NCBI GenBank assembly: GCA_020636155.1
Contig: JACJYM010000009.1
Span: 1-64,000, forward strand
Reading direction: 5' to 3'
DNA from: Lewinellaceae bacterium
GTDB lineage: Bacteria > Bacteroidota > Bacteroidia > Chitinophagales > Saprospiraceae
Length of the DNA stretch: 64,000 bases
The translations under genes and the position numbers were made by a program. Numbering within the stretch: the first letter of the stretch is position 1; every line of letters starts with the position of its first letter. The notes beneath the pieces were generated by a model. It worked only from the letters and a program-made list of their open reading frames with translations. It had not been told where the DNA came from and ran no database searches. Below are positions 9,456 to 16,272 of the stretch, piece by piece.

Positions 9456-9959
9456 ATGAAAAACATGAATTTACTTTTTGCGGCTTTATTACTTTTTGCC
9501 TTCACTTCTTGTAAAGACAATGTGGAATATGAAGACAAAGAAGTTACTGAATTAACCCATGGAGTGGTCACTGAAGTAGAGGAATTTGAGACGGATATAT
9601 TTAAAATAACGGATGAAACCGAAGTACCTAAAGTAGAAGATTCGAGAATTATTGCCAAGTATATGAACGGGACTATCGACACCTTCACCCTGGAAGAAGC
9701 CAAGTTGGTTGCAGCAAATAGCCCAAAAGGCTCAGCTATTTCTAATGTACTGATGGGCGGTGCAATGGGTTTCTTAATGGGAAGAGCCTTGAGTTCTGGC
9801 ATAAATAGATCGGCTTATGCCTCAGATGCCGCTTTTAACAAAGCACAAGCAACATCAAACAATCTGAATTCCACAGCTATTAGAAAAACCGTCCGCACAC
9901 CTAAGGCTGGAAAATCTGGATTTGGGTCTAGAAAATCGACTCGCTCTTATGGTGGATAG
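9456..9959 (+). CDS. YgiB/UPF0323-like lipoprotein with C-terminal Gly-Gly
   Basis: A 167-residue lipoprotein. The signal segment (residues 1-18) ends in a lipobox with the cysteine at about residue 20 (FAFTSCKD). An acidic stretch follows (residues 23-65), then a glycine-rich hydrophobic patch GGAMGFLMGRALSSG (about 108-122), and a basic, Ser/Gly-rich tail ending RSYGG. The same order (lipobox, G-rich MGR patch, S/G tail ending in Gly-Gly) is what I recall for E. coli YgiB (DUF1190), whose neighbour YgiC is also a glutathionylspermidine-synthetase homologue. Here too the ligase gene follows directly and overlaps. Its function is unknown. A role as substrate or partner of the ligase is an inference. 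Confidence 0.7.
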   Translation: MKNMNLLFAALLLFAFTSCKDNVEYEDKEVTELTHGVVTEVEEFETDIFKITDETEVPKVEDSRIIAKYMNGTIDTFTLEEAKLVAANSPKGSAISNVLMGGAMGFLMGRALSSGINRSAYASDAAFNKAQATSNNLNSTAIRKTVRTPKAGKSGFGSRKSTRSYGG

Positions 9960-11118
9960 AATTGAAGAACTAAAACACCTTCCAATTCAAAAAGCTGAAT
10001 CTGAAGGATTGGAATGGTTTTTTTCTGACGAGGCTGACGAGTACATAGCTCCTGAAATCTTAAAAATAAGGACAGAGGAAAGTAAAAATTTGCAAAATGC
10101 CACACTGTCTCTCTATCAAAAATTCGAAAAATTACTGGATGAGATAGTTCAAAACAACCAATGGGACGACCTTGGTCTTGACGCCGAAATCATCCCATTA
10201 ATCAAATATAGTTGGCAGAAAAAGCATTTGCATCTCTACAGCCGTTTCGATTTTGCAGGAGGGATTGACGATCTGCCCATTAGATTGCTTGAGCTCAATG
10301 CCGACACGGCAACCATGCTGCCGGAGTCCTCTCTGATACAGTCATGGATGGTAGAATCAGTAAACGATACCAAAGGTCAATTCAACTACTTATTAAGAGA
10401 TCTTGAATTTTCATTATCAAAATTGGCTCATTTTAATCCGAAAAAAGACAAAACCATACTCGTAAGCTCTCTTGGATATATAGAGGATCAATTAAACTGC
10501 GATATCATTATCAAAGCGGCACAAAATGCAGGTTTTTATGCCCGATACGCAGACCTAGAAGATGTTATCTTTGATGAAGATGGAATTTTCTTAGAAAATA
10601 ATGACGGCACTTCCGAGCATTTTGAATACTTTTTCAAATTAATTCCTTGGGAGTTTATCATGTATGAGGAACCGGAATTATTAACCATACTTTCTAATCT
10701 AGTGATGAATGACAAATGCTATGTGATGAATCCAGCATATACATTAGTGTGGCAATCGAAAGCAATTTTACAAAAACTTTATTCACGGTTTCCCCAGGAT
10801 CCGCTCTTACTTAAAACTTCCTTAGTTGATTCTGATTTTGTCAGTGTGCCCTACGTAGAAAAACCAATTTTTGGTAGAATGGGCGAGAATATTAAAATAT
10901 TCGATCAAGAAGGGAATAAACTTGCTAGAACCAAAGGTGATTATAAACATTTTCCTAAAATATATCAGGAGAAAGCGAGACTGTATTGTGATTCTGACGG
11001 GTATTATCAGGTGGGATGTTATTTTATAAATGGAAATATGAGCTGCATCAGCTTACGTCGCAATGAAAACATGATTATTGATGAGGATTCAGAATTCATC
11101 TCGCATGTTTTAGTTTAA
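9949..11118 (+). CDS. Glutathionylspermidine synthetase-like ATP-grasp amide ligase
   Basis: A protein of about 389 residues homologous to the C-terminal synthetase half of E. coli Gsp (the YgiC/YjfC group). Recognisable segments are RLLELNADTATMLPESS (about residues 107-123), PIFGRMGENI (about 305) and the ending with NGNMSCISLRRNENM. The N-terminal amidase domain of E. coli Gsp is absent. Family chemistry is ATP-dependent joining of a C-terminal glycine carboxylate to an amine. The actual substrates of the YgiC-like group are unsettled. I take the ATG at 9949 (overlapping the lipoprotein stop by 11 bases) rather than a TTG at 9922. Ten bases downstream begins the AdoMet decarboxylase gene. 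Confidence 0.85.
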   Translation: MVDRIEELKHLPIQKAESEGLEWFFSDEADEYIAPEILKIRTEESKNLQNATLSLYQKFEKLLDEIVQNNQWDDLGLDAEIIPLIKYSWQKKHLHLYSRFDFAGGIDDLPIRLLELNADTATMLPESSLIQSWMVESVNDTKGQFNYLLRDLEFSLSKLAHFNPKKDKTILVSSLGYIEDQLNCDIIIKAAQNAGFYARYADLEDVIFDEDGIFLENNDGTSEHFEYFFKLIPWEFIMYEEPELLTILSNLVMNDKCYVMNPAYTLVWQSKAILQKLYSRFPQDPLLLKTSLVDSDFVSVPYVEKPIFGRMGENIKIFDQEGNKLARTKGDYKHFPKIYQEKARLYCDSDGYYQVGCYFINGNMSCISLRRNENMIIDEDSEFISHVLV

Positions 11119-11128
11119 TTTCTCATTA

Positions 11129-11518
11129 ATGAAAAAACTCAAAAACAATACATACTTAGGCATTCAATATTTTGTAGAATTCTATGACTGCGATGTCGAA
11201 ATACTTAACAATTCTGAGAGTATTCAAAAAATAATGTCCGAAGCTGCACTTAAAGCCAATTCAACCATAGTACAGCAGTTTTTTCACAATTTTAAACCCT
11301 ATGGAGTTTCAGGTACCATCGTCATTGCGGAGAGCCACCTAAACATACATACCTGGCCTGAACACGGTTATGCAGCTGTCGATTTGTTTAGTTGTGGCCA
11401 CGAAATAAAAGGAAAAGCCGCCATAAAGTATCTCAAAAAAGAACTCGGAAGTACACATCACAGTATGAAAAAAAAGTACCGTGGACAACTTTCAAAAATC
11501 TACAAAAACGAAGGCTAG
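11129..11518 (+). CDS. speH: S-adenosylmethionine decarboxylase proenzyme (class 1B)
   Basis: A 129-residue pyruvoyl-dependent enzyme that makes decarboxylated AdoMet, the aminopropyl donor for spermidine. The self-cleavage site is Glu68-Ser69 in IAESHLNIHTWPEHGY. Ser69, His74 and Cys89 fall at the same mutual spacing as Ser63, His68 and Cys83 of the Thermotoga enzyme (family knowledge), so the processing and proton-transfer residues are present. Homologues can be neofunctionalised into ornithine or arginine decarboxylases, and the sequence alone cannot fully exclude that. It is the third gene of the lipoprotein-ligase-speH operon. Confidence 0.9.
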   Translation: MKKLKNNTYLGIQYFVEFYDCDVEILNNSESIQKIMSEAALKANSTIVQQFFHNFKPYGVSGTIVIAESHLNIHTWPEHGYAAVDLFSCGHEIKGKAAIKYLKKELGSTHHSMKKKYRGQLSKIYKNEG

Positions 11519-11606
11519 TTAATTCAGCTTCAGTACGTAAGTTTCTAGATTTATATTTATCTCTTATGCGATATAGTCGTATTTTCGCAAAGAATCAGGG
11601 TGGTTT

Positions 11607-12104
11607 ATGAAAGATTATATATTTGAATGGCAAAAGAATTTTAAAGAATCGGATGCTAAAATTGATTCAATACTTGATAAACATACGGAATTATCAAATG
11701 ATGAATTGGATCAAATTGCCAAAAGAGAAACCAAAATCGCATACGAAAAAATCAATTGCCTCGACTGTGCTAATTGCTGTAAATCAGCACCAACCAACCT
11801 AGAACCGCATGAAATAAAAAAAATAGCCAGTTATCTCGGAATTAGCAAAAAGAATTTCGAATCACAATATCTAATCAATGACTTCGATGGTCAGCAAATT
11901 CTTAATAAAATTCCTTGCCCATTTTTGAACGATGATAATACTTGTAAAATATACGAGGTAAGACCGCAGACTTGTAGTTCTTATCCTCACACTGATAAAA
12001 AGGGATTTAGAAAATTGGGAAATTATCATAAAAAGAATCTTTCCTTTTGTCCGATAACCTACTTTGTTGTCAGCGAAATGTTTAAAAAAATAAAATCTGT
12101 CTAA
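11607..12104 (+). CDS. YkgJ-family cysteine-cluster protein
   Basis: A 165-residue cytoplasmic protein with the eight-Cys-type pattern of the YkgJ (CxxCxxCC) family: CLDCANCC near residues 51-58, then CPFLNDDNTC (about 111-120) and RPQTCSSYP (about 127-135). The cysteines are thought to bind a metal or Fe-S cluster; the biochemical role is unknown. The paaY-like gene begins two bases after the stop, so these two are co-transcribed. Confidence 0.8.
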   Translation: MKDYIFEWQKNFKESDAKIDSILDKHTELSNDELDQIAKRETKIAYEKINCLDCANCCKSAPTNLEPHEIKKIASYLGISKKNFESQYLINDFDGQQILNKIPCPFLNDDNTCKIYEVRPQTCSSYPHTDKKGFRKLGNYHKKNLSFCPITYFVVSEMFKKIKSV

Positions 12105-12105
12105 A

Positions 12106-12702
12106 ATGATCTATGAGTTTAAGGGGTTTATACCCGTCATTCACGAAAGTGCATTTGTGCATCCACAAGCAATTATTACAGGAAATGTGACCGTTGGCAA
12201 AAACGTTTATATCGGTCCCGGTGCTGCCATTCGAGGCGATTGGGGAGAAATCATCATCAAAAATGGATGCAATGTTCAGGAAAATTGTACCATCCACATG
12301 TTTCCGGGTACAACGGTCATTTTGGAAGAAAATGCCCATATCGGACATGGAGCAATTGTTCACGGTGCCCACATTGGCTATAATGTGATGATAGGCATGA
12401 ATGCTGTCATCATGGATGACGTACATGTCGGAGATGGCAGCATAATCGGCGCTTTGAGTTTCATCAAAGCTGGTGAAAACATTCCTCAACGAAGCATCTA
12501 TGCTGGAAATCCGGCTAAATTCATAAAGGAAGTCAGTGACGAAATGCTAGCCTGGAAAACCAAAGGCACACTTCTATACCAAACTCTCCCAGGTGAATGT
12601 AAAGCGTCATTGAGGGAAGTGAAAGCATTAACTAAACCTCCAACAGAAAAACCAAGTCAGGACAAATTATTCGAAACATGGAATGCGATAAAAAATTCTT
12701 AA
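12106..12702 (+). CDS. paaY: PaaY-like hexapeptide-repeat thioesterase/carbonic anhydrase fold
   Basis: A 198-residue left-handed beta-helix protein built of hexapeptide repeats. The gamma-carbonic-anhydrase-type histidines are visible in CTIHMFPG and HIGHGAIVHG (about residues 64-90). The long helical C-terminal tail and total length match PaaY, a thioesterase that removes dead-end CoA esters in phenylacetate degradation. A paaZ homologue lies at 48208-50289 in the same window. The ring-epoxidation genes paaABCDE are not seen here. A generic gamma carbonic anhydrase is the alternative. Confidence 0.7.
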   Translation: MIYEFKGFIPVIHESAFVHPQAIITGNVTVGKNVYIGPGAAIRGDWGEIIIKNGCNVQENCTIHMFPGTTVILEENAHIGHGAIVHGAHIGYNVMIGMNAVIMDDVHVGDGSIIGALSFIKAGENIPQRSIYAGNPAKFIKEVSDEMLAWKTKGTLLYQTLPGECKASLREVKALTKPPTEKPSQDKLFETWNAIKNS

Positions 12703-12704
12703 GC

Positions 12705-13832
12705 TTAGGGCCGTGATATGTCCACGAGCTTTTGCCAGATAATTTCGGCACTTTGATTCCAATCGAATCTTTCCAAATTTTGAAATCCTCGGGCAACTAA
12801 ATGTTCTGACAATTGCCGATTGCTTACAATTCGACACATCGCTTCCCCGATTTCCACAGGTTCCATGGGGTCGACTTCAAGTGCTGCAGTACCTGCAACC
12901 TCAGGCATAGAACTGACATTTGAACAAATGACCGGTACACCACAAGACATCCCTTCTAGTATAGGTATTCCAAAACCTTCGAAAACCGAGACATAAACCA
13001 TGGCTTCTGCACCAGCGATGATTTCGGCAACCTCGGCTCCGACACTATTTAGATGAATAATGTCCATCGTATATTCGCTGTTCTTCATAGCAGCCGCAAT
13101 TGCATCACTGTGCCATGCCAACCTACCGACCAGCACAAGTTTTGTATCCTTTCCAGAAGTATTTCTATACCATTCATAAGCTTTGATGAGATTTTCAATA
13201 TTCTTCCGCGGATGTAACGAACCCACATAGACAAAGTAGGGCTTGCCATTAGCATATCTGGCTCTGACCTCATGCCTTTCTGAAAGTGTAATTGGACTAA
13301 ATTTTGACCTATCAACGGCATTATAAGCCACCGTGATTTTCTCACTATCTATCCCATATTGGTACATTATATCTTCCTTAGTCGTATTCGATACAGCGAT
13401 GATATGATTCGCTCGACGGTGAAATTTTTCGAAATTCTTTCTGTAATATCGCAATGCCGAATTGGGAATATGATCCGGATAATGCCTATAAGCCAGGTCA
13501 TGACTTACAAGCAGTGTAGGCACTTTAGATTTTAAGCTCAAATAGCTATCTCCGCTATAAAATACATCTACATTTTGTTTCTTTAGATACTGGTGAATCA
13601 TCACTTCGAACCACAAATACCATAACCAAGGCAGCCTCGCAGGAGGAGGGAGAAGTACATTTTTTACATTTTCAGATTGTAACAAAACTGGCTCAAAAGG
13701 CCTATCGAAGAGTAAAATAAACTCGTGTTCAGGATGATTTTTTATCATCCGAATACTGGTCTCATAGACATAGCGACCAATCCCTTCTAACTTAGAATTG
13801 AACAAAAATCTGGCATTGATCGCAATTTTCAT
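12705..13832 (-). CDS. Family 4 glycosyltransferase (GT-B fold)
   Basis: A 375-residue retaining glycosyltransferase. The N-terminal Rossmann half begins with MKIAINARFLF and a glycine loop (LEGIGRYVYE). The C-terminal donor-binding half contains YVGSLHPRKN (about residue 205) and the E-x7-E motif EGFGIPILE (about 290). This matches GT4 mannosyl- or glucosyltransferases acting in the cytoplasm on glycans or lipids; donor and acceptor cannot be read. It is convergent with paaY, two bases away, and sits at the 3' end of a leftward run. It is not in a polysaccharide cluster. Confidence 0.85.
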   Translation of the reverse strand: MKIAINARFLFNSKLEGIGRYVYETSIRMIKNHPEHEFILLFDRPFEPVLLQSENVKNVLLPPPARLPWLWYLWFEVMIHQYLKKQNVDVFYSGDSYLSLKSKVPTLLVSHDLAYRHYPDHIPNSALRYYRKNFEKFHRRANHIIAVSNTTKEDIMYQYGIDSEKITVAYNAVDRSKFSPITLSERHEVRARYANGKPYFVYVGSLHPRKNIENLIKAYEWYRNTSGKDTKLVLVGRLAWHSDAIAAAMKNSEYTMDIIHLNSVGAEVAEIIAGAEAMVYVSVFEGFGIPILEGMSCGVPVICSNVSSMPEVAGTAALEVDPMEPVEIGEAMCRIVSNRQLSEHLVARGFQNLERFDWNQSAEIIWQKLVDISRP

Positions 13833-13860
13833 CGATTGATTGGCATTTGATAATTCAAAG

Positions 13861-14253
13861 TTACTCTTTTACATTAAACCAAAGTTCATCGTCAGCACCT
13901 GGTTCGCCATGATAGTTGACCGTAATTTCCGTACCGGCCTCAATATCCTCAATCGCATAAAACTCAATGGTATCACTCACAAAATCTAGAATAAAATTGG
14001 CATTTGGGTGTAATTTGTGATTGTATATTGAACCATACCCGAGGGCGATGGCCGCTTGATTCATCTCTTCACCCCACAAAAAATAATAATCATGCAACAC
14101 TGTTTTATGAATGATAGGCAACTCGGCCTTGGGGATGATGATAAGGTGACAAACCTCTATCACTTCCCCTTTTTTTATATCTTCCATTGTATACACTCCT
14201 TTGCCTCTATCCTCCGTGTGGGCAACAAACAAAGAAGAAATTTTACTCATCAT
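13861..14253 (-). CDS. Small SET-domain protein
   Basis: A 130-residue protein that is almost entirely a SET domain. An N-terminal RGKGVYTMEDIKKGEVIEV (residues about 17-35), the pseudoknot-type YGSIYNHKLHPNANF (about 73-87) and AGTEITVNYHGEPG (about 107-120) are the canonical SET motifs, with NH replacing the NHS triad. SET enzymes methylate lysines using AdoMet. Bacterial stand-alone versions have unknown targets. It lies four bases downstream of the DMT transporter gene, which suggests co-transcription. Confidence 0.8.
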   Translation of the reverse strand: MMSKISSLFVAHTEDRGKGVYTMEDIKKGEVIEVCHLIIIPKAELPIIHKTVLHDYYFLWGEEMNQAAIALGYGSIYNHKLHPNANFILDFVSDTIEFYAIEDIEAGTEITVNYHGEPGADDELWFNVKE

Positions 14254-14257
14254 GGAT

Positions 14258-15148
14258 TTACTTTTTTCTAATTAAATAAACACCTAAAATGATGACAAGC
14301 ATAGAAATTACATGGTTTAACCCCAATATTTCACCATCAAAATATCCCCACATCAATGCAACTATTGGAATAAGGTACGCCACCGAACTCGCAAATACCG
14401 CATCGGTTTTTTTAACCAATTGAAAGAATACAATGCTCGACAAAAACGTCCCAAATATCGACAATACACTTACCGCTTCTAGGGATTTTATAAAATAGGG
14501 ATTTTCCATTGCCGTACTAAAATCACTAAAAAAAAGAATGTAAGTCCATGCAAAAAACCCTATGAAGACAAATGAATAGGAGGAAACAACCAATGCACTG
14601 ATATCCTTCAAATATTTGTTGATAATATTCACACTAAAACCATAACACATGGTACCTATCACAATTAATCCGGCATAAAGCAACTGGGATGAATCATTGG
14701 AAATATTATCATTATACACCAATGAAACGGCTCCCAAAAACCCAATTAGCACCCCGGCAAACTTAATTTTGTCAAAAGGCATTGCAAAAAATAACAACCC
14801 GATGATGAAAGTAAATATCGGTGTCAAGCTGTTGAGAATACCAGAAATCGAGGAGTTGATTTTCGTTTGGGCAAAGGCATAAAGTATAGCCGGAATACCA
14901 CTTCCCAATACCCCTACGAGTGCAATTTTATCCCATCTCGACCAATCGACTTTCTTGCGAGTATAAAGCGCAATCGGTAAAAAACACAGCGATGCCAAGG
15001 CTATGCGAATACCGGCCAGTTGCGGAGAACTCAATGCTACTAGGGACTTTTTCATCAAAATGAAGGAACTACCCCAAACCAAGCTTAGTAGGAGCAAGGA
15101 TATCCAGGATTGTACAGAAACTGAATCGTTGTATGACTTACTATTCAT
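14258..15148 (-). CDS. DMT-superfamily (EamA) transporter
   Basis: A 296-residue inner-membrane protein with ten predicted helices in two EamA repeats. The first begins at WISLLLLSLVWGSSFILMKK and the second near residue 155. Family members export amino acids or other metabolites; the substrate is not predictable. The start overlaps the stop of the gamma carbonic anhydrase gene by one base (15148), indicating translational coupling within the leftward run. Confidence 0.85.
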   Translation of the reverse strand: MNSKSYNDSVSVQSWISLLLLSLVWGSSFILMKKSLVALSSPQLAGIRIALASLCFLPIALYTRKKVDWSRWDKIALVGVLGSGIPAILYAFAQTKINSSISGILNSLTPIFTFIIGLLFFAMPFDKIKFAGVLIGFLGAVSLVYNDNISNDSSQLLYAGLIVIGTMCYGFSVNIINKYLKDISALVVSSYSFVFIGFFAWTYILFFSDFSTAMENPYFIKSLEAVSVLSIFGTFLSSIVFFQLVKKTDAVFASSVAYLIPIVALMWGYFDGEILGLNHVISMLVIILGVYLIRKK

Positions 15149-15663
15149 TATTGATAGTATGAAGCATATTTGACATAAGCATCAGCCGTTCTTTGTATAT
15201 AAAATTCTTGCTGTTCCTGATTTATGGCTTTAATTTTTCGTGCCGGGACACCCGCATAGATATACCCAGACTCTAGATGCATACCTTGTGTCACTACCGA
15301 GCCAGCCCCCACAATAACATTGCTTTCAATGATGGCATCATCTATCACAATGGCACCCATGCCTATCAACACGTTTCGCTTGATATGGCATCCGTGAATA
15401 ATAGCACGATGCCCAATAGAAACATTGTCTTCTAGGATGGTGTCTCCTCTTCCGATTGTGCCATGAATAACAGCGCCATCCTGTATATTGACTTTATTGC
15501 CAATGATAATGTTATTCACATCACCTCTGATGACAACTTGAAACCAAACACTACAATCATCACCCATAACGATACTCCCTGTCAAAGTGGCATTATTGGC
15601 AATAAAAACATTTTTGCCAAATTTCGGTGTCACTCCGTTCACTGTAATAATGTTACCTTGCAA
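15148..15663 (-). CDS. Gamma carbonic anhydrase family protein
   Basis: A 171-residue hexapeptide-repeat left-handed beta-helix with the metal-binding histidines in GAVIHGTIGRG and SIGHRAIIHGC (about residues 64-93), plus the conserved RGDVN segment (about 47-51). It is shorter than the PaaY-like protein at 12106 and lacks its tail, so it belongs to the YrdA/CaiE-like gamma-CA group. Zinc- or iron-dependent CO2 hydration is possible, but many members are inactive. It is coupled to the downstream DMT transporter. Confidence 0.85.
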   Translation of the reverse strand: MQGNIITVNGVTPKFGKNVFIANNATLTGSIVMGDDCSVWFQVVIRGDVNNIIIGNKVNIQDGAVIHGTIGRGDTILEDNVSIGHRAIIHGCHIKRNVLIGMGAIVIDDAIIESNVIVGAGSVVTQGMHLESGYIYAGVPARKIKAINQEQQEFYIQRTADAYVKYASYYQ

Positions 15664-15690
15664 TTTATCCTTTTTTGAATCGGTGTAAAA

Positions 15691-16272
15691 TTAAATATTC
15701 ACAGCTGATTCACTCCATTTATCCCTTGATAATTTCATCCATTGCATAAAGCCGACAATGGATAAAACAGAATAAATAATCATGAGTAACGTGAAAAATG
15801 GGGCTTGCTTTACGTAATAGAGGTAGATATAAATGAGGTTGCAAATGAAAAAGTATATCCAGTTGTCTATTTTTCTATAGATAAGCATAAAAGTTGCCAA
15901 AATGGAAAAGACTGTGGTAAATGAATCAAGCCAAATATAATCTGAATCCGTAAACATTCTAATCAAATAGACCGAAATAATCATGCCTAAAATTCCCAAA
16001 ATAATGGCGAGAATATTATCCTTTATTCCAAGATGTGTTATCTCCAGGGTTGGTTTATCTTTCCGATTCCAACTCTGTAATCCCCATAATGCCATCACAA
16101 CATAAAATCCTTGTAATATGGCGTCAAACTTATAATTGTAGTATATAATATCGGCATAAGCCCACAAGCTGCACGAAGCCAATGCAAAATAAAAGCCTGT
16201 GGCACTATTTCTGATGGAATAGTAAACGTAAATGAGGCCGAATAGTACGGCAAAGATTTCTACCGGATTCAC
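15691..16272 (-). CDS. pnuC: PnuC-type nicotinamide riboside transporter
   Basis: A 193-residue inner-membrane protein with about seven helices. The family-specific stretch around LWAYADIIYYNYKFDAILQG (about residues 36-55) and LWGLQSWNRKD matches PnuC, a facilitator of nicotinamide riboside uptake for NAD synthesis. No nadR or NAD kinase gene is adjacent. Its ATG overlaps the stop of the upstream PorE-like gene by four bases, so it is read from the PorP/PorE transcript, an unexpected pairing. Confidence 0.8.
   Translation of the reverse strand: MNPVEIFAVLFGLIYVYYSIRNSATGFYFALASCSLWAYADIIYYNYKFDAILQGFYVVMALWGLQSWNRKDKPTLEITHLGIKDNILAIILGILGMIISVYLIRMFTDSDYIWLDSFTTVFSILATFMLIYRKIDNWIYFFICNLIYIYLYYVKQAPFFTLLMIIYSVLSIVGFMQWMKLSRDKWSESAVNI

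Noticed and set aside
9922..9948. Longer TTG-initiated start of the GspS-like gene
   Set aside because: It would overlap the lipoprotein gene by 38 bases and adds no conserved sequence; the ATG at 9949 is simpler.
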